A stretch of 5,443 bases of DNA from assembly GCA_002713455.1 (NCBI GenBank), contig PASX01000033.1, positions 2,176 through 7,618 of the forward strand, read 5' to 3'. Made by a program: the position numbers and the translations under genes. Below are positions 1-5,443 of the stretch, one piece after another (position 1 is the first letter of the stretch; every line of letters begins with the position of its first letter). The stretch is from Fidelibacterota bacterium. Its GTDB lineage: Bacteria; Fidelibacterota; Marinisomatia; Marinisomatales; TCS55. The notes under the pieces are model-generated. The model saw nothing but the letters and a program-made list of their open reading frames with translations. It was not told the origin of the DNA and ran no database searches.

Positions 1-504
1 CGACAAAAAATGCTGGGTGTCATTAATCAAAACTATTATGAATTTTTTAATCCTATCGACCTTTCAACGTCACACTCTAATGAGATAACAAAGGTTTTTT
101 CATCAATTAAAGATTCATTAGCTAATGATTTTTCTAAATTAGCTAAAGCTACCAAACTAGATTATATTTTTATAACAAAATTGGATAATATTTCTGAAGA
201 TCCAAAACGAGTGATGCTTAAAGGTGAGGTTCTTCGATATGATTCAAAAGCAAATCAACTAAATCGTCATGAAATTCTATCTTATGCTGAAGATATTGAT
301 CTTCATATTAAAGAAATCAAAATAAAGATGGTTGATACAATCCCTCATAGTATTCATTCAATAGGAAGAAATAGAACTTATCTACTCGCAGGAATAGCAA
401 TTGTTCTTGCCTTTGCTATAGGACAATCTTTTTCGGAATTAGGTAGATATCTGACAGGAGGAGATGGTTCTGATGCAGATACATCGCCTCCAGTTCAAAA
501 CTAG
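1..504 (+). CDS. Unrecognised protein with C-terminal transmembrane segment, probably 5'-truncated
   Basis: I do not recognise the family. The frame is open to the left edge (codons CGA CAA AAA precede the ATG at 10) and no ribosome binding site fits in the nine bases before that ATG, so the true start probably lies outside the window. Numbering from the ATG, residues 1-115 are a soluble alpha/beta-looking region. It includes the stretch KLDYIFITKLDN (49-60), then a charged strand-like segment ending in KGEVLRYD (71-78). Residues about 123-143 (TYLLAGIAIVLAFAIG and onward) form one hydrophobic helix, preceded by basic GRNR. The 14-or-so-residue tail is polar, with Gly, Asp, Ser and Pro. The pattern 'DYIF.TKL...... 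V.LKGEV.RYD' loosely recalls CsgG/FlgO/TolB-N-type accessory domains, but this is only an impression. The gene converges on the rRNA methyltransferase with a single base between the two stop codons. Real coding is likely because the frame is long, has a coherent membrane helix and ends exactly at the neighbour's stop. Confidence 0.7.
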   Translation, partial: RQKMLGVINQNYYEFFNPIDLSTSHSNEITKVFSSIKDSLANDFSKLAKATKLDYIFITKLDNISEDPKRVMLKGEVLRYDSKANQLNRHEILSYAEDIDLHIKEIKIKMVDTIPHSIHSIGRNRTYLLAGIAIVLAFAIGQSFSELGRYLTGGDGSDADTSPPVQN

Positions 505-505
505 C

Positions 506-1903
506 TTAATACTTCTTAAAAACACCCACAGACTCGATATGAGGTGTATGTGGGAACATATCTACAATTGTTAGATTATCAAGCCTATAGCCCCTATTTT
601 GTAGTATTTCAGCATCTCTAGCTTGGGTAGAGGGATTACATGATATATAAACAATTTTTTCTGCTCCAAATTTTGGTAAATAATTCGTCATAAATTTGTG
701 CATACCTGCCCTGGGAGGATCTATAAATATCACATTGGGTTTAGGATACTTTTTCCCTTTACCGAACTTGAAAAAATTATCAAGATTAGCTATGTGAAAA
801 TATGCATTTCCTATTCCATTTTGAACCGCATTTCTTGTTGCATCTTCAACAGCAGATACAATAACCTCAAACCCATGAACCTCTTTTACTGTCTTTGCGG
901 CAAATAATGAAATTGAACCTGTACCACAGTATAAATCATAAAGAACCTCATCCCCTTTTAATTCAGCTATATCTAAAGCTGTTTGATATAATTGTTCAGC
1001 CATAGAAGAATTTGTTTGAAAAAAAGAATTTGCAGAAATTTCAAAATTTATATCACCCAATTTTTCTTGAAGCGTTGGTTTACCAAACAAATGAAGTTCA
1101 TATTCACCGAAAGATATATCTGCTTTTCTCGTATTTATGTTATTAACAATAGTTGTTATTTCAGGAAAAGATTCCTTCAATCCAGCTACTAATGGTTGAA
1201 GCAAATCAGTATTTTCATAGGAGGTGACTATATTAACAAGAATATCTCCAGTAAAATGACCAAACCTTAGAATCAAATATCTCAAAAATCCATTATGCGT
1301 TTTTTGACTATAGGGTTTCAATTGTAATTCTTTTGATAATAGCTGTGTTTTATTCAATATTTCAGTACCGATTTTTGGCATAATATGGCATTCATTAATA
1401 TTTAATATCTTGTCCCATCTTTTTGGAATGTGCATTCCAAGGGCAAAGTCTTTATCTATATTTTCTGGTTCATCAGGAAGTACCCATCGACTATCTGAAA
1501 AAGTAAATTCCATTTTATTTCGATAATAAAAAATATCCTTAGATGGAATGATCTTTGAAACTGTAAAGTCCTTTATATTCCCCTGACGAACAAAAATATC
1601 CTCAACTTGTTGCTGTTTCTGAGCAAGCTGCTCATTATAGTCTAATTGTTGCACTTTGCATCCTCCACACACTGGGAAATGATTACATATTGGATCAACA
1701 GCATGAGGTGATTCAGATATTACTTCAAGTGGACGTGCTTCTCCATATCCCCTTTTTTTTCTATAGATAAGAGCACGGACTTTTTGCCCTGGGATTGCAT
1801 TTTTTACAAAGATGACAAAGTCATCTATCCTCGCAATACCTTTCCCTCCATAAGCTAAAGATTCAATCGTTAAATCTACTTCTTGTCCTTTTTTAACTGT
1901 CAT
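506..1903 (-). CDS. rlmD: 23S rRNA (uracil-5-)-methyltransferase, RlmD/RumA family
   Basis: AdoMet-dependent RNA m5U methyltransferase of the TrmA/RumA family, 465 aa, a normal length. Residues 1-60 are a TRAM RNA-binding domain (ESLAYGGKGIAR, then VFVKNAIPGQ-like strands). The Fe-S cluster cysteines are present: C73, C79 and C82 (CX5CX2C), plus C172 in NECHIMP. The Rossmann domain has FFQTN (294-298), the AdoMet loop LYCGTGS (324-330), and DPPRAGM (395-401). The catalytic cysteine is C422 in SCNP, and the proposed base is E457 in HIESVGVF. By family, the E. coli RumA target is 23S U1939. Several relatives modify U747 or both sites, so the exact site is inferred. The ATG at 1903 has AAGGA four bases upstream (1908-1912) and overlaps the deoC end by 11 nt. 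It is the last gene of the glmM-deoC-rlmD run. No key residue is missing. Confidence 0.93.
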   Translation of the reverse strand: MTVKKGQEVDLTIESLAYGGKGIARIDDFVIFVKNAIPGQKVRALIYRKKRGYGEARPLEVISESPHAVDPICNHFPVCGGCKVQQLDYNEQLAQKQQQVEDIFVRQGNIKDFTVSKIIPSKDIFYYRNKMEFTFSDSRWVLPDEPENIDKDFALGMHIPKRWDKILNINECHIMPKIGTEILNKTQLLSKELQLKPYSQKTHNGFLRYLILRFGHFTGDILVNIVTSYENTDLLQPLVAGLKESFPEITTIVNNINTRKADISFGEYELHLFGKPTLQEKLGDINFEISANSFFQTNSSMAEQLYQTALDIAELKGDEVLYDLYCGTGSISLFAAKTVKEVHGFEVIVSAVEDATRNAVQNGIGNAYFHIANLDNFFKFGKGKKYPKPNVIFIDPPRAGMHKFMTNYLPKFGAEKIVYISCNPSTQARDAEILQNRGYRLDNLTIVDMFPHTPHIESVGVFKKY

Positions 1904-2564
1904 TTATTCCTTGAATAATCTTTACACCAGAACTAGTGCCAATTCGATTTGCTCCTGCCTCTATCATTTTAATTGTATCGTTGAATGTATTAACTCCACC
2001 TGAGGCTTTTACACCAAATAAATCACCAACCGCTTGTCTAATAATTTTGACTTGAGAATATTTTGCACCATATGTTGAAAATCCTGTTGATGTTTTAACG
2101 AACTGTGCTTTTGCTTCTTTTACAATTTCACACGCAATTTTAATTTCATCATTATTCCAATGGCAAGATTCAATAATCACTTTAACAATTCTACCAGCTG
2201 CTGCTTCTACTATTGAATAAATACCTGTTAAAACTTTATCATACTTTTTTAATCTAAAAGAATTGATATCCATTACCATATCAATTTCCATTGCACCTTC
2301 TGTAATTACCCTCTCCACATCATCAAGATTACGTTCTATCTCACCCAATCCTTCTGGAAAATCAATAACAGTGCATACTTCAGTAGATGTACCTTCTAAA
2401 TCTTGAACACATTGATCAATAAAATGAGGATAAACACAAACTGTACGAAATCCATATTTCTTAGCATCTTTGCATAATATAAAATGATCTTGGCTGGAAG
2501 AATCGGGATTTAAAAGAGTTTGATCAATTAATCCTGCTATTTTTTTTTTAATTTTTTTTCCCAC
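1893..2564 (-). CDS. deoC: Deoxyribose-phosphate aldolase (DERA)
   Basis: Class I aldolase of the DeoC family, 223 aa. The known reaction is reversible cleavage of 2-deoxy-D-ribose 5-phosphate to glyceraldehyde 3-phosphate and acetaldehyde, the last step of deoxynucleoside catabolism in the cytoplasm. The TIM-barrel landmarks are in order: DQTLL (14-18, usually DHTLL), VCVYP (42-46), the EIDMV strand (93-97) with D95 matching the catalytic Asp, and the Schiff-base lysine K157 in FVKTSTGF. The second catalytic lysine, K186, sits in KASGG (186-190), and the phosphate loop is GTSSGV (209-214). The start is GTG, as no ATG precedes the conserved motifs, and no Shine-Dalgarno is visible. The start lies 1 nt after the glmM stop, so coupling to glmM translation is likely. 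Codons 2-9 are almost pure A (tracts of 8 and 10), giving a GKKIKKKI leader. No deo-pathway partner such as deoA or deoD is adjacent. Confidence 0.93.
   Translation of the reverse strand: MGKKIKKKIAGLIDQTLLNPDSSSQDHFILCKDAKKYGFRTVCVYPHFIDQCVQDLEGTSTEVCTVIDFPEGLGEIERNLDDVERVITEGAMEIDMVMDINSFRLKKYDKVLTGIYSIVEAAAGRIVKVIIESCHWNNDEIKIACEIVKEAKAQFVKTSTGFSTYGAKYSQVKIIRQAVGDLFGVKASGGVNTFNDTIKMIEAGANRIGTSSGVKIIQGINDS
1908..1912 (-). promoter_or_regulatory. Shine-Dalgarno of rlmD
   Basis: AAGGA on the minus strand, separated from the ATG by four bases (ATAA). It lies inside the last codons of deoC, supports the chosen rlmD start, and fits translational coupling across the 11-nt overlap. Confidence 0.6.
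2540..2559 (-). repeat. Paired homopolymer A tracts (A10 and A8) at deoC 5' end
   Basis: On the coding strand eight A residues (2559-2552) and ten A residues (2549-2540) are separated by TT, immediately after GTG GG. Such tracts are known sites of replication or RNA polymerase slippage and also of sequencing error. A one-base change would shift the frame at codon 3-9 of deoC with no ATG in the following motifs to rescue it. Confidence 0.85.
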
Positions 2565-2565
2565 T

Positions 2566-3903
2566 TTATATATTATTTTTAATTTTATTAATGAGATCTG
2601 TAGCCTCAGATTTTGAAGACGCTTCTGCGTAAATACGCATTATTGGCTCAGTATTTGAAGATCTTAAATGAATCCATCTATCATCCCAAATAAATTTTAT
2701 TCCATCCAATGTATCAATCTTAGCATCTCCAAATACTGATTTTGCTTTATCTAAGACAACATTTAGATCAATATTATCTAAATCAATTTTATCCTTAACT
2801 ATATAAAACTGTGGTAATGAAGAATGAATTTCACTAATAGGTTTTTTATCCTGACTCATTCGATTTAAAATCATTGCAACCCCAACAAGCGAATCTCTTC
2901 CTAGGTGAGCTTCTTTTAATATTACTCCACCATTTCCTTCGCCGCCAAAATCAGCACCAACTTCTAACATTTTCTGGACTACATTTATTTCTCCTACAGC
3001 ACTACGTTCGACTGCACACCCATGATTTTCAGCCATCTTTTCTAGAGCTAAAGATGTTGAAAGATTAGTAACAAATGTTTGTTTGGTTTTTTTAGTTTGT
3101 ATATATCCTTCGGCCGCTAATACTAATGTATACTCTTCGCCTAAAGGAATTCCATTTTCATTTACTACAGCCAATCGATCTGCATCTGGGTCAACAGCAA
3201 AACCCACATCGGCATTATGCTCCAAAACTGTTTTTGAGAGTAAATCTAAATTAGCTGGTAAAGGCTCAGCCCCTCTTTCAAAATGGCCATTTCCTTCACA
3301 TAAAATTTTTACGACTTCACAGCCCAAGTGCTCCAATAATAATGGGAGAGCATCTGATCCTGCTCCATTAACAGCATCAATTACTACCTTGAAATTAGAA
3401 TCGCGAATTGACTTTGAATCAATACAAGATAATTCAATTACTTTTATAGAGTGTTTTAAAATAGAGTTTTGATCTGGAAAAACCATACCAGCTTTTTCAG
3501 CATCTTCTATAGGTGAATCATTATCAACTAAAGAAAACAATGATTTACAATCATCTGGATAAAAAAATGTACCATCAGAACGAACAAATTTTAAACCATT
3601 CCATTCAATTGGATTATGACTTGCAGTTATAACAACACCTCCTGCCGCCTCTGATCGTTCAACCATGAATTGAACCGTCGGGGTAGGAACAACTCCACAA
3701 TCAATAACATCACGACCTAATCGAACTAACTCTTGACTAAAGACTTCTAATAGGTTTTCTCCTGAAGGACGAGTGTCCCGACCAAGAAAGATCAAACCAT
3801 TATCATTATACTTATGAAATGCTCGTGCGTAGGCACTGATTGTTTCCGTATTTAGATGAGTAGATGTTAAACCTCTAACCCCAGATATACTTCGAATAAT
3901 CAT
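2566..3903 (-). CDS. glmM: Phosphoglucosamine mutase / phosphomannomutase family (GlmM-like)
   Basis: Alpha-D-phosphohexomutase (COG1109-type), 445 aa, full length with the four domains in order. The start is MIIRSISGVRG. The catalytic phosphoserine is S95 in TASHNP (93-98), and the metal-binding loop is DPDADR (238-243). The sugar-specificity loop is GEGNGG (321-326), and the phosphate-binding loop of domain 4 is RSSNTEP (414-420). GlmM interconverts glucosamine 6-phosphate and glucosamine 1-phosphate on the way to UDP-GlcNAc for peptidoglycan and lipopolysaccharide. The GEGNGG loop occurs in FCB and archaeal GlmM-like enzymes rather than the GEYSAH type of classic phosphomannomutases. I therefore favour GlmM, but mannose or glucose phosphate could be substrates. 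The ATG at 3903 has AAGGA six bases upstream. It is the first gene of a tight operon with deoC and rlmD, and is separated from rpsU by an intrinsic terminator. Confidence 0.88.
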   Translation of the reverse strand: MIIRSISGVRGLTSTHLNTETISAYARAFHKYNDNGLIFLGRDTRPSGENLLEVFSQELVRLGRDVIDCGVVPTPTVQFMVERSEAAGGVVITASHNPIEWNGLKFVRSDGTFFYPDDCKSLFSLVDNDSPIEDAEKAGMVFPDQNSILKHSIKVIELSCIDSKSIRDSNFKVVIDAVNGAGSDALPLLLEHLGCEVVKILCEGNGHFERGAEPLPANLDLLSKTVLEHNADVGFAVDPDADRLAVVNENGIPLGEEYTLVLAAEGYIQTKKTKQTFVTNLSTSLALEKMAENHGCAVERSAVGEINVVQKMLEVGADFGGEGNGGVILKEAHLGRDSLVGVAMILNRMSQDKKPISEIHSSLPQFYIVKDKIDLDNIDLNVVLDKAKSVFGDAKIDTLDGIKFIWDDRWIHLRSSNTEPIMRIYAEASSKSEATDLINKIKNNI

Positions 3904-3909
3904 TTTGGT

Positions 3910-3914
3910 TCCTT
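3910..3914 (-). promoter_or_regulatory. Shine-Dalgarno of glmM
   Basis: AAGGA on the minus strand with a six-base spacer to the ATG, a good match to the 16S rRNA 3' end. It fixes the glmM start. It lies only eight bases after the U tract of the upstream terminator. Confidence 0.65.
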
Positions 3915-3922
3915 ACAACAAT

Positions 3923-3954
3923 AAAAAAGGTTCAGTAAAATACCGAACCTTTTT
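3923..3954 (-). terminator. Intrinsic terminator after rpsU
   Basis: As minus-strand RNA this folds as AAAAA GGUUC G GUA, loop UUU, UAC U GAACC UUUUUU. That is 14 pairs counting the flanking A-U pairs and one G-U wobble (3944 with 3934), followed by six U. On the plus strand the same position is an A·C mismatch, so the structure is stronger in the rpsU transcript, consistent with the gene orientation. It lies 25 nt after the rpsU stop and 19 nt before the glmM ATG. Confidence 0.85.
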
Positions 3955-3979
3955 CATATTATTGATCAATTAAAATAAA

Positions 3980-4174
3980 TTAATTATTATATCTTGCGAA
4001 ACGAAGTCTCCGACGCACTGCTTTTTTCTTTGCAGCTCGCTGTTCATCACTAGGTTTGATATAAAACGATTTTCGTTTCACTTCACGTAATACTCCAGCC
4101 CGTTCCCATTTCTTTTTAAATCGTCTTAATGCTCTTTCTAATTGCTCACCATTTTTTACAGTTACTTCAACCAA
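3980..4174 (-). CDS. rpsU: 30S ribosomal protein S21 (bS21)
   Basis: Small basic ribosomal protein of 64 aa, within the usual 58-71 aa range. Family signatures are VKNGEQLERALRRFKKK (6-22), the ERAGVLREVKR segment (24-34), and SFYIKPSDE (36-44), followed by a highly basic KKKAVRRRLRFAR tail. bS21 binds the 30S platform near the 3' end of 16S rRNA and influences initiation. The start is TTG. It gives the family-typical five residues before VKNGE, and no ATG or GTG is available. A strong GGGAGGT lies 9 nt upstream. The gene follows rpoD by 22 nt with no terminator between them, so it is probably co-transcribed with the sigma factor, and it is followed by a clear intrinsic terminator. The strong-SD plus weak-start-codon combination suggests translational regulation (see findings). 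Confidence 0.96.
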   Translation of the reverse strand: MVEVTVKNGEQLERALRRFKKKWERAGVLREVKRKSFYIKPSDEQRAAKKKAVRRRLRFARYNN

Positions 4175-4183
4175 AATCTATTT

Positions 4184-4190
4184 ACCTCCC
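4184..4190 (-). promoter_or_regulatory. Strong Shine-Dalgarno of rpsU
   Basis: GGGAGGT on the minus strand is the longest anti-SD match before any gene in the window (six Watson-Crick bases, GGAGGU, plus a possible G-U). The spacer to the TTG is 9 nt after the final T. An in-frame ATT immediately upstream of the TTG would give a 6-nt spacer and a start of M-L-V-E, so the exact initiation codon is not certain. Confidence 0.8.
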
Positions 4191-4196
4191 AATTTA

Positions 4197-5051
4197 TCAA
4201 CCTAAATATGTTCTTAAAGATTTGCTTCGTGACCGATGACGAAGACGACGAATAGCTTTTTCTTTAATTTGTCGAACACGCTCACGAGTTAAACTAAATT
4301 CTTCACCAATCTCATTTAATGTAAGTGCATAATCACGATCAATGCCAAAATACATTTTAATCACTTGCTGTTCTCTATCTTTTAAAGTGTCTAGGGATTG
4401 ACGAATTTCATCTTTTAATGATTCTGCCATTAATGGTTCATCTGGATCAATCTGACCATCATCTTCTATAACATCAATTAATGAATTTTTGTCTCCATCT
4501 CGAAATGGGGCATTCAAAGAATGGTGGCGACGAGAAATTCTCATTGCATCAATAACTTCTTCGCTAGTCATTTCTAGATTGCGACCAATTTCTTCTTCGT
4601 TTGGAGATCTTTCTACCTCAGCTTCGAGTTTCTCAGCTGTTTTAGTAATTTTTGAAATTGTTCCAACTCGATTAAGTGGAAGTCGTACAATTCTTGAATG
4701 CTCTGCTAGTGCTTGTAAAATGGATTGTCGAATCCACCAAACAGCATATGAAATAAACTTAAATCCACGAGTTTCATCAAATCTACCAGCAGCTTTCATT
4801 AAACCCATGTTCCCCTCATTTATCAAATCAGTAAGAGGTAAGCCTTGACCCTGATAATCTTTTGCGACAGATACTACAAATCTAAGATTTGCTTCAACTA
4901 GTTCTTTCATTGCCAAACGATCACCTTTTTTGATAGCTTGAGCTAACTCTACCTCACGTGAAGGATGTAAAGGCTCAAATTTTCCAATCTCTTCCAAGTA
5001 TTGGCTGAGGCTTCGGTTTGATTCATTTATTGTTCTAGCTGCTTTTGCCAT
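4197..5051 (-). CDS. rpoD: Primary-type sigma-70 factor (RpoD/SigA)
   Basis: RNA polymerase sigma factor, 284 aa, that directs promoter recognition. Region 1.2 spans about 13-45 ([15 protein letters not shown]). Region 2 spans about 52-121, with [18 protein letters not shown] (75-92) for core binding and [16 protein letters not shown] (96-111), whose aromatics melt the -10 element. Region 3 follows, [11 protein letters not shown] to about 205. Region 4 ends with the helix-turn-helix [19 protein letters not shown] (245-263) that reads the -35 element. Region 1.1 and the non-conserved insert of E. coli RpoD are absent. This is the normal architecture of the housekeeping sigma in Bacteroidota and relatives, so it is not evidence of a stress (group 2) sigma. 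The ATG is at 5051; only a weak purine run (AGAGAA) precedes it. It lies 84 nt after rsmA and 22 nt before rpsU. Confidence 0.94.
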   Translation of the reverse strand: MAKAARTINESNRSLSQYLEEIGKFEPLHPSREVELAQAIKKGDRLAMKELVEANLRFVVSVAKDYQGQGLPLTDLINEGNMGLMKAAGRFDETRGFKFISYAVWWIRQSILQALAEHSRIVRLPLNRVGTISKITKTAEKLEAEVERSPNEEEIGRNLEMTSEEVIDAMRISRRHHSLNAPFRDGDKNSLIDVIEDDGQIDPDEPLMAESLKDEIRQSLDTLKDREQQVIKMYFGIDRDYALTLNEIGEEFSLTRERVRQIKEKAIRRLRHRSRSKSLRTYLG

Positions 5052-5100
5052 ATATTTATTCTCTATTATTTGGTGATAAAAAAGCCGAGTAATTTACATT

Positions 5101-5132
5101 AATATCTACTTTTTACCCAACATGTAGATATT
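5101..5132 (-). other. AT-rich inverted repeat in the rsmA-rpoD gap
   Basis: AATATCTAC (5101-5109) is a perfect reverse complement of GTAGATATT (5124-5132), with a 14-nt loop. It begins four bases after the rsmA stop in the direction of transcription. In the rsmA transcript the stem is followed by AATGTAAATTACTCGGC rather than directly by U, so it is a poor intrinsic terminator. It could be a weak terminator, an mRNA 3'-end stabiliser, an operator, or chance. The first U6 run (5083-5078) comes 17 bases later. Confidence 0.45.
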
Positions 5133-5135
5133 TTT

Positions 5136-5443
5136 CTATTCTACGCATAATAATTTTGCAAATTCTTTGACAGAAAGTGTTTCTGGCCGACGAGAAAAGT
5201 CAATTTCCTGCTTGACCTTATCATTAATTTTAAATCCGCTTAATGAATTTCTTAACATTTTTCTCCGCATTAAAAATGCAGATTTTACTATTTTATTAAA
5301 TTTATCATATTGATCATCTGGCACAATTTGATGATCCTTTTTTGTAAATTTTACGATTGCAGAATCCACTTTTGGTTTTGGGTAAAATACATCTGGTGGA
5401 ATTTTAAAACATAGTTTTACGTCAAGATATACACCCACTACTA
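5136..5443 (-). CDS. rsmA: 16S rRNA dimethyladenosine transferase, C-terminal part (truncated by window edge)
   Basis: The last 102 codons of a KsgA/RsmA protein, normally about 260-290 aa. The frame stays open through the right edge, so the start and the AdoMet domain lie outside the window. What is visible is the end of the methyltransferase domain, FKIPPDVFYPKPKVDSA, a hallmark segment of the family, and then the helical C-terminal domain with FLMRRKMLRNSL and a final RRPETLSVKEFAKL. RsmA dimethylates two adjacent adenosines in the 3' hairpin loop of 16S rRNA during late 30S assembly. The GTG at 5438 is an internal valine, not a start. The stop is TAG. An 84-nt gap follows before rpoD. Confidence 0.93.
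   Translation of the reverse strand, partial: VVGVYLDVKLCFKIPPDVFYPKPKVDSAIVKFTKKDHQIVPDDQYDKFNKIVKSAFLMRRKMLRNSLSGFKINDKVKQEIDFSRRPETLSVKEFAKLLCVE

Noticed and set aside
525..554. Inverted repeat CCCACA...TGTGGG near the convergent gene ends, considered as a bidirectional terminator.
   Set aside because: Only a 6-bp stem with an 18-nt loop, no U tract on either side, and it lies in the conserved C-terminal codons of rlmD (HIESVGVF).
1423..1440. Near-perfect palindrome TTGGAATG-TG-CATTCCAA inside rlmD, considered as an operator or hairpin.
   Set aside because: It lies well inside the coding sequence (codons for ALGMHIPK), is single-copy here, and a match of this size is plausible by chance in 5.4 kb. 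Conservation beyond protein constraint would be needed.
3083..3472. 129-aa plus-strand open frame opposite glmM, and similar frames at 698-907, 992-1192, 2874-3068 and 4489-4848.
   Set aside because: All lie antisense to genes with strong conserved motifs, have no recognisable domains or ribosome binding sites, and are best explained as shadows of the real coding strand.
3961..3973. ATTGATCAAT palindrome and a 12-mer TTGATCAATTAA shared with 2520-2531 in deoC.
   Set aside because: Very AT-rich short words. One copy is in coding sequence and the other in an AT-rich gap, so the repeat is most likely coincidence.
3955..3979. Possible promoter for glmM in the AT-rich gap after rpsU (TTGATC and AATAAT-like words).
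   Set aside because: The spacing is too short for a -35/-10 pair, and any such start would place the terminator hairpin in the 5' leader. It cannot be told from background AT richness.
5436..5438. GTG as a possible start of a short 100-aa gene at the right edge.
   Set aside because: The frame continues to the window edge and the following residues match the middle of RsmA, so this is an internal valine codon of a truncated gene.

Overview
This AT-rich window is a block of bacterial housekeeping genes. It looks like a member of the FCB (Fibrobacterota–Chlorobiota–Bacteroidota) assemblage, possibly a marine lineage such as Marinimicrobia (SAR406). The evidence is the short primary-type sigma factor (284 aa, no region 1.1 or large non-conserved insert), the GlmM-type mutase with an N-terminal SISGVRG and GEGNGG sugar loop, and the 64-aa S21. 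Placement below the FCB level is inference. There is no sign of mobile DNA, CRISPR, phage, tRNA or rRNA genes. No gap between genes exceeds about 85 bases.

All genes but one read on the minus strand, so in transcription order (right to left): the 3' part of rsmA/ksgA (rRNA dimethyladenosine transferase, cut by the right edge); an 84-nt gap containing an AT-rich inverted repeat; rpoD/sigA; 22 nt later rpsU (ribosomal protein S21), with a strong Shine-Dalgarno and a TTG start; a clear intrinsic terminator; then a tight group of glmM-like phosphohexomutase, deoC (GTG start, 1 nt after the mutase stop) and an RlmD/RumA-family rRNA m5U methyltransferase that overlaps deoC by 11 nt. At the left edge one plus-strand gene, probably truncated at its 5' end, encodes an unrecognised protein with a C-terminal membrane segment. 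Its stop lies 1 nt from the methyltransferase stop.

Functionally the right half concerns gene expression (16S rRNA maturation, promoter recognition, 30S subunit protein), a partial analogue of the macromolecular-synthesis operon idea but without dnaG. The left operon links cell-wall amino-sugar supply, deoxyribose-phosphate catabolism and 23S rRNA modification; these look co-transcribed rather than sharing a pathway. I found no new multi-gene system. The most interesting points are regulatory: the rpsU initiation region, the terminator placed 19 nt before the glmM start, and long poly-A tracts immediately after the deoC start codon.
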